Assembly (NCBI RefSeq): GCF_024347215.1
Contig: NZ_AP025282.1
Span: 4,960,001 to 5,024,000, forward strand
Source of the DNA: Aliamphritea ceti
GTDB taxonomy: Bacteria > Pseudomonadota > Gammaproteobacteria > Pseudomonadales > Balneatricaceae
Length of the DNA stretch: 64,000 nt
Direction of reading: 5' to 3'
Below the pieces are notes generated by a model that did no database searches, was not told the origin of the DNA, and saw nothing but the letters and a program-made list of their open reading frames with translations. The number at the start of each line of letters is the position of its first letter. The stretch's first letter is position 1. Position numbers and translations under genes: made by a program. Shown in pieces: positions 35,800 through 45,083 of this stretch.

Positions 35800-36213
35800 A
35801 TGACTAAAAAACTGGTAAACCCCATGAAACAAGCTGTAAAGACCGACCTGTTCGCATCAAAAGCACCACTTGAATGGGCCGTAACGGCAAACGGTCACCT
35901 ATCCACAGCACAAATTCCAATTAACGCTGAAGGTAAGGTAGTTGAAGGCGGCATCGAAGCACAGGCTCGCCAGACCATGGAGAACTTTAAACACACGATT
36001 GAAGCTGCAGGTCTGACAATGGCTGACGTCACTCAGGTTCTGATCTACGTAACGCACCGCGACCAGCTACCAATTTTCAATCAGGTTTACGCAGAATATT
36101 TTGAAGCTCCGTTCCCTAACAGAGCTGCAATGATCGTCGCGGGCCTGGCCCGCGAGGAAATGCTTTGTGAAATCGTCGCTTATGCAGCGATGAAGACACA
36201 GCTAGCAAGCTAG
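35800..36213 (+). CDS. RidA family (YjgF/YER057c/UK114) protein
   Basis: 137 residues from ATG 35800; an ATG at 35824 is also possible and neither has a clear ribosome binding site. The core reads GGIEAQARQTMENFKHTIEAAGL, then FEAPFPNRAAMIVAGL with the conserved Arg, and EMLCEIVAYAA. RidA proteins hydrolyse reactive enamine/imine intermediates made by PLP and amino-acid-oxidising enzymes. The nearby D-amino acid oxidising island would generate such products. Confidence 0.9.
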   Translation: MTKKLVNPMKQAVKTDLFASKAPLEWAVTANGHLSTAQIPINAEGKVVEGGIEAQARQTMENFKHTIEAAGLTMADVTQVLIYVTHRDQLPIFNQVYAEYFEAPFPNRAAMIVAGLAREEMLCEIVAYAAMKTQLAS

Positions 36214-36219
36214 AGCACT

Positions 36220-36265
36220 AATCGGCAATGGGGTGCCCCTCCGACCGGGCATCTCATTGCTGATT
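36220..36265 (+). terminator. Terminator-like hairpin after ridA
   Basis: 11-bp stem (AATCGGCAATG/CATTGCTGATT, one G-T pair) with a 24-nt loop, then TCTTTGATTTTC. The right arm overlaps the stop codon of the small leftward ORF. Confidence 0.6.
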
Positions 36266-36427
36266 CTTTGATTTTCTGTCTGTCAGCATACAACGGATTA
36301 ACTTCCAGGCTGCTTCCGCTCTCGCCCTTCTTCCCCGCAACTGATAATACCCGTAATCAATCGCTCCATTGCTGTCCCGGCGAATCCTATCTTCTTCCCT
36401 GTCATGCTTATTCGTTAACTCTGCCAT
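36254..36427 (-). CDS. Small protein, 57 residues, unknown function
   Basis: A short ORF encodes a charged 57-residue protein beginning MAELTNKHDREEDRIRR, with NGAIDYGYYQLRGRRARAEA and WKLIRCM in the middle. The ATG at 36427 is preceded by AGAGGT at a spacing of 9 nt, which supports translation. The tyrosine-aromatic plus arginine-rich pattern is reminiscent of small conserved proteobacterial proteins of the RSP_7527 type, but I am not sure of the match. It points away from the LysR gene and converges on ridA. Confidence 0.6.
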   Translation of the reverse strand: MAELTNKHDREEDRIRRDSNGAIDYGYYQLRGRRARAEAAWKLIRCMLTDRKSKNQQ

Positions 36428-36611
36428 CAATCTGTACCTCTGCCAGTCGCTAAGCTATTCATCTGCTCAGGTTTACAAAGGCAAGTTTAAAGACGAAAAT
36501 AAATCAATAATAACGATTTATATTTATTAAATTGATCGTAAATTACGAACTAATTTTCAAAAGACTTTAATCACAATATGTAATTTTTCTGATAACGCTT
36601 TGAACAGGTCT

Positions 36612-37469
36612 ATGACTATGTCTGCAAATCTCTCTTCTGAATTGCTCAATACCTTTGTTACTGTGGTCCACGAGCAAGGCTTTATTAAAGCGTCTGAACG
36701 GCTGCATAAAACTCAATCCACCGTTAGCCAGCAGATTAAGAAACTCGAACAGGAAGTCGGTGTAGCATTGTTTCAGGCTGAAGGCCGCAAGCGCATTCTC
36801 ACCCCTGAAGGTGAAATATTTCTTGGTCATGCCCGCCGCATACTCAGCAGCCATCAGGATGCCGTCGCAGCCATTGCCGGCCCCCGCCAGTATCAGCAAC
36901 TAAAAATTGGTATATCTCAGGCCCTGTCTGAAACCCTGTTACCTGCATTGCTGGGACAGTTCCGTCAGGCAAACCCACAGCTGGCCTTAGAAGTGCACTG
37001 TGGCTTTAGTCAGGAACTGGGTAAAGAATTTGATGCCGGTAATTATGACTTAGTCTTATTACTACAGCCTGATAAGGCGGCACTGACAGGCTTGCAAATC
37101 AGTGAAGAGCCTCTTGCCTGGGTAGCATCTGCTCAGTTCTATCCACAGCCTGGTGCACCTTTACCGCTGGCATTTCTGTCACCCCAATGTCAGTTTCGCC
37201 AGCGCGGTCTTGAAGCATTAGATCAAGCGGGCATTACATGGGAGCAGGTTTATCACACCAGCAGCTTTGCCAGCCTGATGATGGCGGTGCGTGCGGGACT
37301 CGGCGTTACTGTGCGGCCGTTGCGCGGACTGGGGCAAGACTGGCAACTGGCTGACCTGCCACAGCTACCCGAACTGCAATCTATGTATATTGAACTGCGC
37401 AGCCACCCGTCAGCACCGGCGCAACAGCTGGAAAAACTTCTGGCCAGACAAAATCTGATCATTAACTGA
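36612..37469 (+). CDS. LysR family transcriptional regulator
   Basis: About 285 residues. The open frame reaches a TTG at 36600, but ATG 36612 or 36618 is more likely (AACAGG is better spaced from 36618). HTH FIKASERLHKTQSTVSQQIK at about residues 20-40, then KLEQEVGVALFQAEGRKR. The effector domain follows. The neighbouring small ORF is divergent. Target and ligand unknown. Confidence 0.85.
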   Translation: MTMSANLSSELLNTFVTVVHEQGFIKASERLHKTQSTVSQQIKKLEQEVGVALFQAEGRKRILTPEGEIFLGHARRILSSHQDAVAAIAGPRQYQQLKIGISQALSETLLPALLGQFRQANPQLALEVHCGFSQELGKEFDAGNYDLVLLLQPDKAALTGLQISEEPLAWVASAQFYPQPGAPLPLAFLSPQCQFRQRGLEALDQAGITWEQVYHTSSFASLMMAVRAGLGVTVRPLRGLGQDWQLADLPQLPELQSMYIELRSHPSAPAQQLEKLLARQNLIIN

Positions 37470-37546
37470 TTGGCGGATTTATCCAATACAACACAGCACT
37501 GGAAGATTAGGCTGCCACTCAATCATTCAACATGAAGGAGTCAGCC

Positions 37547-37861
37547 ATGAACGACGCGATTAAAGCAGCATTTATTTTTATTACCCCTGACGCTAACCCG
37601 GAACAGCATCAGGGCTGGGTAAAAACACCCGGCGTTGAAGTTAAAACACTCGCAGTTAACAGTTATCAACAAGCCTGTGAATCCCTAGAAAACCTTATTA
37701 GCGAAGGCGTCGCAGCGGTAGAACTCTGTGGCGGTTTCGGCCATCAGGGCGTTGCACAGCTAACCCATGCGGCAGCCGGACGTGTACACATTGGAGTGGT
37801 GAGGTTTGATCAGCATCCGCTGCTAAACTTTGTCAGTGGTGATTCCATAGTAGCGCAGTAA
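37547..37861 (+). CDS. DUF6506 family small protein
   Basis: 104 residues from ATG 37547, with AAGGAG 6-7 nt upstream. The pattern AAFIFITPDANP, then SEGVAAVELCGGFG and VGVVRFDQHP-like ends (HIGVVRFDQHPLLN) fits DUF6506 as I remember it. No membrane segment or signal. Function unknown. It lies between the LysR and AraC genes on the same strand. Confidence 0.65.
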   Translation: MNDAIKAAFIFITPDANPEQHQGWVKTPGVEVKTLAVNSYQQACESLENLISEGVAAVELCGGFGHQGVAQLTHAAAGRVHIGVVRFDQHPLLNFVSGDSIVAQ

Positions 37862-37899
37862 TATAATCTGCTCTCCTGACTAAAGGATTCGCCATTATC

Positions 37900-38733
37900 A
37901 TGCTCAGGCACTGTACCTACCCTATACCGTCACTGACGCCATACATTGCACAGTTCTGGAGCATTGAAGCGCAATGTCGAATAAACATGCCTGACTATCT
38001 GCCCGGTACCGGGGTAGAAATACTGCTGAATCTGGCGGACGATGTCGAACTGATACAAACCAGCATTGCTGGTCCTTCCGTGACTACAGTTACTCTGCTC
38101 CGTGCCGAACAGGCCGTCTGTATATGCCCACGCTTGAGCCAGCTGAAAATCAAACCCGCCGGCAGAATTCATCTGTTCAGTGTTCGTTTCCGCTCTGCCG
38201 GTTTTTTCAGTCTGTTTGCTATACCACTGAATGTTTTTAGCGATCAGGTTATCCACATTAGTGAGCTGGGGCTCGTATTGCCTGATACGATAACCAACAG
38301 CCATCATGACGCACTGGTTAACCAGCTGCAGCCATGGTTTACTTCCCGGTTAGATACAAAATTGCCAGGTCAAAATCTGCTGAAGCACGCCATTGATCAA
38401 CTCTATTATCAGCATACTCAATTTTCCGTTCAGGCTATTCAGCAGGCAACAGACCTTAGCGAAAGAGCTTTTCAACGCAGTGTTAAGCAGCTTACAGGCG
38501 TAAGCGCCAAATACTTTGCCCGCACCGCCCGCTTTCAGGCCACCTTAAAACTTCTGTTAAAACAGCCCCAGGCGCCCGTCCACTTTTGTCTCGACACCTT
38601 ACTGGCACAGGGATATTGCGATCAATCACACTTCATTCGTGATTTTCGCTACTTCACCGGCAGCACGCCCACTCAGTATTTACGTGTAGCTAACCCCCAA
38701 TGTAATTTTTACCTTCATCCTGTCGGCGACTAA
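37900..38733 (+). CDS. AraC family transcriptional regulator
   Basis: 277 residues. Residues 1-150 form a DUF6597-like N-terminal sensing domain (YIAQFWSIEAQ, PDYLPGTGVEILLNLAD). The C-terminal double helix-turn-helix is clear: VQAIQQATDLSERAFQRSVK (about 185-204) and GYCDQSHFIRDFRYFTGSTP (about 237-256). It precedes the persulfide dioxygenase gene by 123 bp, but nothing shows that it regulates it. Confidence 0.85.
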   Translation: MLRHCTYPIPSLTPYIAQFWSIEAQCRINMPDYLPGTGVEILLNLADDVELIQTSIAGPSVTTVTLLRAEQAVCICPRLSQLKIKPAGRIHLFSVRFRSAGFFSLFAIPLNVFSDQVIHISELGLVLPDTITNSHHDALVNQLQPWFTSRLDTKLPGQNLLKHAIDQLYYQHTQFSVQAIQQATDLSERAFQRSVKQLTGVSAKYFARTARFQATLKLLLKQPQAPVHFCLDTLLAQGYCDQSHFIRDFRYFTGSTPTQYLRVANPQCNFYLHPVGD

Positions 38734-38771
38734 ACTTTCGTATGTTCACCAAGAACTTTTAGACGCCGGAA

Positions 38772-38800
38772 TTGACAATCATATTAGGTTGATCTAATTT
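38772..38800 (+). promoter_or_regulatory. Sigma70-type promoter for the persulfide dioxygenase gene
   Basis: TTGACA (38772-38777), 17-bp spacer, TAATTT (38795-38800), then an AT-rich stretch, 57 bp before the ATG. A perfect -35 with a 4/6 -10. A loose dyad TTAG-N6-CTAA covers 38784-38797. Confidence 0.6.
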
Positions 38801-38856
38801 ATATATTCCAAATAGTTTTATACTTATAACTAAAAACACTAAACAGGTATAGCCTA

Positions 38857-39735
38857 ATGTCTGCCGCAGCCAAACCTGCCATTGTCACCGCCTTCTTTGA
38901 TGAGCCTTCATTTACCTTCAGTTATGTTATTCAGGATCCTGACTCTAATCACTGTGCGATCATAGATTCAGTCCTGGATTTTGATTATGCATCCGGTAAA
39001 ACCAGTACAGCGTCCGCCGATGCAATACTGGCATTTGTTAACAGTAAGTCACTCAGTGTTGACTGGATTCTGGAAACCCACGTTCATGCTGACCATGTTT
39101 CTGCAGCCCCTTATCTGAAGGCAAAAACCGGCGGGCTTATAGGTATCGGCAAACAGGTTTGCAGCGTACAGAAAACCTTTGGCCAAGCATTTAATGCAGA
39201 GAAAGAATTTGCCACTAATGGCAGCCAGTTCGATATCTTGCTGGAAGATAACGACAGCATAAGTATTGGCCAGTTAACCGGTCAGGCACTGCATACACCT
39301 GGCCATACCCCGGCCTGCATGACCTTTGTATTCGACGATGCGGTATTTGTCGGTGATACTCTTTTTATGCCGGATTACGGCACTGCCCGTTGCGACTTTC
39401 CCGGCGGTGATGCTGCTATGCTATACCAGTCAATCCAGCGTATTTTCCAAATGCCGGATAACACCCGTCTGTTTATGTGTCACGACTACAAAGCCCCCGG
39501 ACGGGATGAATACGCTCATGAATCCAGCGTCGCAGAACAACGTCAACATAACATTCATATTCAGGAAGGCATCAACGAGACAGACTTTGTGGCCATGCGT
39601 ACCAGCCGGGACGCCACCCTTAGCATGCCAAAACTGATTCTGCCTTCTGTACAGGTCAATATGCGTGCAGGGCATTTGCCACCCGCAGAAGATAACGGGC
39701 AGCATTATCTAAAAATTCCCCTCAACCTCTTCTGA
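38857..39735 (+). CDS. MBL-fold persulfide dioxygenase (ETHE1/Blh-like)
   Basis: 292 residues. The metal site motifs are THVHADHVSAA (HxHxDH, about residues 75-85), HTPGHTPACMTF (about 147-158) and MCHDYKAPGRDE (C-terminal His). This is the mononuclear-iron ETHE1 group, which oxidises glutathione persulfide to sulfite. It is followed by a DUF442-SQR fusion, the standard partner. A short hairpin (39741-39759) lies between the two genes. Confidence 0.9.
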   Translation: MSAAAKPAIVTAFFDEPSFTFSYVIQDPDSNHCAIIDSVLDFDYASGKTSTASADAILAFVNSKSLSVDWILETHVHADHVSAAPYLKAKTGGLIGIGKQVCSVQKTFGQAFNAEKEFATNGSQFDILLEDNDSISIGQLTGQALHTPGHTPACMTFVFDDAVFVGDTLFMPDYGTARCDFPGGDAAMLYQSIQRIFQMPDNTRLFMCHDYKAPGRDEYAHESSVAEQRQHNIHIQEGINETDFVAMRTSRDATLSMPKLILPSVQVNMRAGHLPPAEDNGQHYLKIPLNLF

Positions 39736-39740
39736 ATACT

Positions 39741-39759
39741 GGCAGGTCGCATGCCTGCC
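39741..39759 (+). terminator. Small hairpin between the sulfur genes
   Basis: GGCAGG/CCTGCC with a 7-nt loop, then TATTTGCC. Weak; probably partial termination or mRNA processing. Confidence 0.3.
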
Positions 39760-39852
39760 TATTTGCCCAATACCTTTTCGAAGCCCTGCACCGGTTGCTC
39801 ATAACAGCAACCTTGTGCTGACCGTGCCTAAAATAATAAAAAGGACCCTGTC

Positions 39853-41571
39853 ATGGATGTGCGTCAACTTAGCCCTTTCATCAGTATCACACCGCAAATA
39901 AACCCTACCGATATAGGTCTGGCGGCTTCGCTGGGGTTTCAGACAATCATCTGTAACCGGCCAGCCAATGAATCCAAAGATCAGCCGGACCACCGTTTAC
40001 TGGCGGAAGCCTGTGAGCGACTGGGTCTCGCCTGGCATTACCTTCCTGTCGAAGCAGGTAATATTACCGATGCAGACGTAACCAAATTCAGCTCTCTGCT
40101 TCATGAAGTGCAAGGCCCTGCACTGGCGTTTTGCCTTAGCGGTACCCGAAGCGCAACTCTTTGGGCACTGTCACAGGCCCCCAGATTAGATATTAACGCC
40201 ATTATCAAGGCCACAGCTCAGGCCGGTTACGACCTGGAGCCCCAGCGTCAACGCCTCATAGCAGCCGCGAATCAGCCAGATACGCAACCAATAAATGCCA
40301 GTCGCCAGCACGATATTCTGATTGTCGGTGGCGGTGCCGGAGGTCAGGCAGCTGCAGCAAGCCTGCTAAAACGCCAGCCCGACCTGGACATTGCCATCGT
40401 CGACCCCAGTTCCGAACATTACTATCAGCCTGGCTGGACACTGGTAGGCGGCGGTGTATTTAACCGCAAAGACACAGTACGTCACATGTCAGACGTGATG
40501 CATCCAAGCTGCCATTGGTATCAGGCAGCTGTCAGTCATTTCGAACCTGACCAGCAACAACTGGCACTGGAAGATGGCGAGCGGATAGGCTATCGCATAT
40601 TGATAGTAGCTCCGGGCCTGACACTGGACTGGGAAGCAATTTCCGGACTGCGAGAAAATCTTGGTAGCAATGGCGTGACCTCTAACTATCAGTTTGATAT
40701 GGCACCTTATACCTGGGAGCTGATACAAAACTGCAAAGCAGGTAAAGCGCTGTTTACTCAGCCACCTATGCCAATCAAATGTGCCGGAGCACCGCAAAAA
40801 GCTATGTATCTCGCCTGTGATCACTGGCTACGCAGTGGCCAGTTAAGCAATATTGACGTCGAATTCTGTAACGCCGGACCGGGGTTATTTGGTGTCGCTG
40901 ACTATGTACCGGCCCTGATGGAATACGTAGAAAAATATGCCATTCAATTGCAGTTTCAGCACACGCTGACCAGCATTGACGGCTCAGCTAAAACGGCAAA
41001 ATTTAATGTCAATAATGCTGATGGCGAGATACAGGAGGTCGAAAAATCTTTCGATATGATTCACGTCTGCCCACCACAAAAAGCACCACAGTTTATCTGC
41101 AATAGTCCTTTGGCAGACACCAGCGGCTGGCTCGACCTCGATCCTGAAACCTTACAACACAATAATTATGGCGATATCTTTGGTCTGGGTGATGCCAGTA
41201 ACACACCGAATGCAAAAACCGCCGCAGCCGTTCGTAAACAGGCACCGGTAGTCGCAGAAAATGTCCTGATGGCACTCAAAGGTAAAGCACCCAAAGCTAT
41301 CTATGCCGGTTATGGCTCATGCCCGCTAACAGTTGAAAAAGGTAAGATAGTGCTGGCCGAATTTGGCTATGGAGGGAAACTACAGCCGTCTTTCCCAACC
41401 TGGTTGGTACAAGGTACCCGACCATCCCGCTTATCCTGGTTTCTGAAAGAAAAAATGCTGCCCTGGATATACTGGAACGCCATGCTCAAAGGTAAGGAAT
41501 GGCTGGCACAGCCAGAAATTCTCAGTCATCGCCCAGCCAGACATGAAGCTGCTGACGCTCTGGAAAAATAA
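39853..41571 (+). CDS. Fusion: DUF442 sulfurtransferase/phosphatase-like domain + sulfide:quinone oxidoreductase-like flavoprotein
   Basis: 572 residues in two parts. Residues 1-110 are the TIGR01244/DUF442 domain with its CX4R loop FCLSGTRSATLW. Residues ~150-560 are an FAD/NAD(P) oxidoreductase of the SQR group: DILIVGGGAGGQAAAASLLKR, QPGWTLVGGGVF, and FGLGDASNTPNAKTAAAVRKQ. SQR oxidises sulfide to a quinone-linked persulfide that ETHE1-type enzymes then burn. The fusion is known in proteobacteria. AAGGA precedes the ATG. It ends at a bidirectional terminator. Confidence 0.9.
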   Translation: MDVRQLSPFISITPQINPTDIGLAASLGFQTIICNRPANESKDQPDHRLLAEACERLGLAWHYLPVEAGNITDADVTKFSSLLHEVQGPALAFCLSGTRSATLWALSQAPRLDINAIIKATAQAGYDLEPQRQRLIAAANQPDTQPINASRQHDILIVGGGAGGQAAAASLLKRQPDLDIAIVDPSSEHYYQPGWTLVGGGVFNRKDTVRHMSDVMHPSCHWYQAAVSHFEPDQQQLALEDGERIGYRILIVAPGLTLDWEAISGLRENLGSNGVTSNYQFDMAPYTWELIQNCKAGKALFTQPPMPIKCAGAPQKAMYLACDHWLRSGQLSNIDVEFCNAGPGLFGVADYVPALMEYVEKYAIQLQFQHTLTSIDGSAKTAKFNVNNADGEIQEVEKSFDMIHVCPPQKAPQFICNSPLADTSGWLDLDPETLQHNNYGDIFGLGDASNTPNAKTAAAVRKQAPVVAENVLMALKGKAPKAIYAGYGSCPLTVEKGKIVLAEFGYGGKLQPSFPTWLVQGTRPSRLSWFLKEKMLPWIYWNAMLKGKEWLAQPEILSHRPARHEAADALEK

Positions 41572-41583
41572 TCCTTCATGCAT

Positions 41584-41614
41584 AAAAAAACGGGAAGCCA
41601 AGGCTTCCCGTTTT
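41584..41614. terminator. Bidirectional rho-independent terminator
   Basis: CGGGAAGC/GCTTCCCG stem with CAAG loop, A7 on the left and TTTT on the right, between the convergent SQR-fusion and FKBP genes. Confidence 0.9.
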
Positions 41615-41631
41615 CAGTTCAGAATCCGAAA

Positions 41632-42354
41632 TTAACCTTCTGGGTTAATCTCCAGTAATTCAACTTCAAAGACCAGAGTCGCGTTAGGTCCGATAGTACC
41701 GCCCGCACCTGCAGGGCCATAAGCCAAATCTGCCGGGATAACCAAACGGGCTTTACCGCCACTCTTCATCAGCTGTAAACCTTCAGTCCAGCCAGGGATA
41801 ACACCGTTCAGCGGGAAAGAAACCGGTTCGCCACGGCTGTAAGAGCTATCAAACTCAGTGCCGTCAATCAGCGTACCTTTATAGTGCACCATCACAGAGT
41901 CTTCAGCGGTAGGGCTTTCGCCAACACCTTCGTTCAGGTGCTCAATCTGCAAGCCAGACTCAGTAGTCGTCACGTTTGGCTTCTTGGCATTTTCAGCCAT
42001 GAAATCCATACCAGCCTGCTTGTTCTTGTCCGCTGCTGCAGCGGCTTCCTGCTGTGCCAGCTCAACTTTCTTCTGCTGAGCTTCCATCAGTACTTTTTCA
42101 ACTTCTTCCCGGCTCAGCAGGCCTTCTTCTTCCGCATACGCTGCTTCAACACCACGACGCAACGCATCATAATCCATTGTTTCAAAGTCAGCCTTTAAAC
42201 GCTCACCCAAAACCATACCCAGGCCGTAGCTTAACTTCTTCGTTTCACTATCCAGAGTGTAAGGCTTTTCCACCGGTGCAGGGGCGTTCTTTTCTTCACC
42301 ACAACCCACCAGGAACGCACTTGCAACAGCAACAGCAACCAGCGTCTTTTTCAT
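41632..42354 (-). CDS. FKBP-type peptidyl-prolyl cis-trans isomerase, lipoprotein
   Basis: 240 residues. Residues 1-18 are a lipoprotein signal ending in LVGC, so it should be anchored by a lipidated Cys in the envelope. An N-terminal helical dimerisation domain (about 30-130, FkpA/Mip type) precedes a complete FKBP barrel with VMVHYKGTLIDGTEFDSSY and IPADLAYGPAGAGG. It helps fold envelope proteins. AAGGA precedes the ATG. Confidence 0.9.
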   Translation of the reverse strand: MKKTLVAVAVASAFLVGCGEEKNAPAPVEKPYTLDSETKKLSYGLGMVLGERLKADFETMDYDALRRGVEAAYAEEEGLLSREEVEKVLMEAQQKKVELAQQEAAAAADKNKQAGMDFMAENAKKPNVTTTESGLQIEHLNEGVGESPTAEDSVMVHYKGTLIDGTEFDSSYSRGEPVSFPLNGVIPGWTEGLQLMKSGGKARLVIPADLAYGPAGAGGTIGPNATLVFEVELLEINPEG

Positions 42355-42516
42355 TTCATTTCCTTAATTTTGTCTGTCCGAATATCGGAGTCGGCAGCTT
42401 TCAGCCTGAGATCTTTGCATAAAGCTATCTGCACAGAATTTATACGCAGCGCCCAACTTAACATAGCTACTTCTTTATATCCTGCCTTAGTGGGGGTTGC
42501 CGGTTAAAAGTTCAAC

Positions 42517-43020
42517 CTAATCCTCAGTTTCAGTGGATAAATCCAATAACCTTTGCAGCCACTCAGACCAGTGCCCCTGAACTGTCTCCAGATACACTTC
42601 CAGGTTTGCTCTGGCCAGGTCATCACCCGGCAGAGATAACGCAGGGCAAAGATCGTTCGCCGTCGCCAAATCATAAAGCATCTGTAGTTCAGCTTTTTCG
42701 CAAGCTAATTCAGCTTGCTTCAACTGTGCATATACAGCCTCTAAACGGCTATCCTGCTGATACTCTTCACGCACGCTGTAACGTAAAGCACGTAACGGTA
42801 ACAGGCGTTCGTAATGCCAGTGCTGTAACGCCTTATCATTAAACAGCTCAGCTACTACACCTTGCTTCTGCTGCGCCAGCCACAGACAAAATAATACCCG
42901 GTTGACGGCCAGCCCCTGTTCAGACTGTAACTGCAGACAAAGCTGCGCCACCTGCGGTCGGGAATAAAAACTCACTGCAAACTGCCACAAGCTATTCTCT
43001 GCTGACTGTCTATCCGACAT
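42517..43020 (-). CDS. TIGR02444 family protein
   Basis: 167 residues. The start NSLWQFAVSFYSRPQVAQLC followed by GLAVNRVLFCLWLAQQ is the TIGR02444 signature. Function is unknown; the family is restricted to proteobacteria and commonly lies divergently beside the ABC-F gene, as here. Confidence 0.85.
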   Translation of the reverse strand: MSDRQSAENSLWQFAVSFYSRPQVAQLCLQLQSEQGLAVNRVLFCLWLAQQKQGVVAELFNDKALQHWHYERLLPLRALRYSVREEYQQDSRLEAVYAQLKQAELACEKAELQMLYDLATANDLCPALSLPGDDLARANLEVYLETVQGHWSEWLQRLLDLSTETED

Positions 43021-43136
43021 ATTCTGGTCTCGCTCAAAGTCATATTCACGGGCTGAATTGTGCTAGAATCCGCAGCCAAAATCAGCGCCGGATTTATACC
43101 GGCATCCGATATTAGCCTGCCAGCCCGGTAAGAACC

Positions 43137-45050
43137 ATGATTCAGTTAAACCAACTCAGCCTGCAACGCGGCCCGCAACGTCTGCTCGACCAGGCCCAGT
43201 TGACCATTCACGCCTCCCAGAAAGTCGGAATCATCGGCGCCAACGGAGTGGGTAAGTCATCACTGTTCAAACTGATTCTTGGCGAACTGCAAGCCGATGA
43301 GGGTGATCTTCAGCTGCCTACTAATCTGATCATTGCGCACATGGCTCAGGAAGTATCGGACTCTGACCGCAGTGCGCTGGAGTATGTCCTCGACGGTGAT
43401 CGTCGCTTACGCCAGGTTCAACAGCAACTGGAAGAAGCTGAAAACAGTGGTAACCATCATCGCAGTGGCGAACTGCACGCTGAAATGGCCGCAATTGACG
43501 GTTATACCGCTGAGTCCCGTGCTCATCAGTTACTTAATGGCCTGAGCTTTAAACCCGGCGACGCCACTCGCCCCGTCAGTACTTTCTCAGGGGGCTGGCG
43601 TATCCGCCTGAATCTGGCTCAGGCACTGATGTGTCATTCAGATATTCTGTTGCTCGATGAGCCGACCAACCACCTGGATCTGGATGCCACTATCTGGCTG
43701 GAACAGTGGTTGCGAAGCTATCCGGGAACCTTACTGCTGATCTCCCACGACCGTGATTTCCTTGATGCCGTCACTACGCATATCGTGCATATGCACCGTC
43801 AAAAAACAGATATATATAAAGGCGGTTATTCAGACTTTGAAATCATGCGTGCTGAGCGTCTGTCACAACAACAGGCGCAGTTTGAGAAACAACAGCAACG
43901 TATTGCAGAAATAGAAAACTTCGTACGCCGTTTTAAAGCCAAAGCGACCAAAGCTAAACAGGCACAGAGTCGGGTCAAAGAACTGGAGCGAATGGAAAAA
44001 ATATCTGCCGCACACGTCGACAGCCCGTTCACATTTGGTTTTCCAGCCAGCGATAAGATTTCGTTCCCGCTGTTAGCACTGGACAAAGCCGATCTTGGTT
44101 ATGACAAAGCTATTCTCAAACAGGTTTCACTGAGTCTGGTACCTGGCGCACGAATCGGTCTGCTGGGGCCAAACGGCGCCGGTAAATCGACGCTGATAAA
44201 GTCCCTGACTGAAGACCTGACACTGCTCAGTGGTGAACGCAAAAGCGGTGAGCATCTGAAGATTGGTTACTTTGCACAGCATCAGCTCGAAGCACTGGAT
44301 CTGGAAGCCTCTCCAAGCCTGCATATCAAACGTATTGCACCGAAAGCCACGGACCAGGAAATACGTAATTTTCTTGGCAGCTTTGATTTTCACGGCGACC
44401 GGGCTCTGGAACCTGTTAAACAATTTTCCGGCGGTGAAAAAGCCCGGGTTGCGCTGGCACTGATTGCCTGGCAAAAACCTAACTTATTACTATTAGACGA
44501 ACCCACCAACCACCTGGATCTGGAAGTACGCCACGCGTTAACGCTCGCCTTGCAGGGCTTTGAAGGCGCACTGATTCTGGTCTCTCACGACCGTCACTTA
44601 TTGCGTAATTGTGTCGATGAATTCCTGCTGGTCGCCGATCAACAGGTCGCGCAGTTCAAAGGTGACATGGACGACTACCAGCAATGGCTCGCCAACCAGC
44701 GACGTGAAGATAACCAGACAGAACAACCTGAGCGGGAAAACCGTTCGGCCAGTGCTGCTGAGCGCAAAGAACAAAAACGTCTTGCCGCCGAGCGCCGCAG
44801 TAAGTTGCGACCACTGAAGAAAGCCACTGAAAAGCTCGAAGCAGAAATGGAAACACTGGCTGAAAAGCTGACTGAAGTCGAAGAAAAACTGTCGGACACA
44901 TCTATTTATGAAGACGCCCGTAAAGCTGAACTGAAAGATGTGTTACAGCAGCAGGCCAGTCTGCAGCAACGTAGCGAAGTGGTTGAAACAGAATGGATGG
45001 AAAAACTCGAAGAGCTTGAAGAGCTCGAGCAGCTGACTGCCGCAGATTAA
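43137..45050 (+). CDS. ABC-F family ATPase (YheS-like)
   Basis: 637 residues with two ABC domains and no membrane helices. First domain: Walker A GANGVGKSSLF, signature FSGGWRIRLNLAQAL, Walker B LLLDEPTNHLDLDATIWLE. Second: GPNGAGKSTL, FSGGEKARVALAL, LLLDEPTNHLDLEVRH. The P-site tRNA-interaction linker lies between (about 240-290). A coiled-coil C-terminus spans about 545-630. ABC-F proteins bind ribosomes and modulate translation. No resistance role is evident. Confidence 0.9.
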   Translation: MIQLNQLSLQRGPQRLLDQAQLTIHASQKVGIIGANGVGKSSLFKLILGELQADEGDLQLPTNLIIAHMAQEVSDSDRSALEYVLDGDRRLRQVQQQLEEAENSGNHHRSGELHAEMAAIDGYTAESRAHQLLNGLSFKPGDATRPVSTFSGGWRIRLNLAQALMCHSDILLLDEPTNHLDLDATIWLEQWLRSYPGTLLLISHDRDFLDAVTTHIVHMHRQKTDIYKGGYSDFEIMRAERLSQQQAQFEKQQQRIAEIENFVRRFKAKATKAKQAQSRVKELERMEKISAAHVDSPFTFGFPASDKISFPLLALDKADLGYDKAILKQVSLSLVPGARIGLLGPNGAGKSTLIKSLTEDLTLLSGERKSGEHLKIGYFAQHQLEALDLEASPSLHIKRIAPKATDQEIRNFLGSFDFHGDRALEPVKQFSGGEKARVALALIAWQKPNLLLLDEPTNHLDLEVRHALTLALQGFEGALILVSHDRHLLRNCVDEFLLVADQQVAQFKGDMDDYQQWLANQRREDNQTEQPERENRSASAAERKEQKRLAAERRSKLRPLKKATEKLEAEMETLAEKLTEVEEKLSDTSIYEDARKAELKDVLQQQASLQQRSEVVETEWMEKLEELEELEQLTAAD

Positions 45051-45055
45051 ACTCC

Positions 45056-45077
45056 CGGGCTCAGACCACTGAGCCCG
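45056..45077. terminator. Hairpin between convergent ABC-F and LysE genes
   Basis: Perfect 9-bp stem CGGGCTCAG/CTGAGCCCG with an ACCA loop. The T-tracts are poor, so termination strength is uncertain. Confidence 0.5.
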
Positions 45078-45083
45078 TCAATC

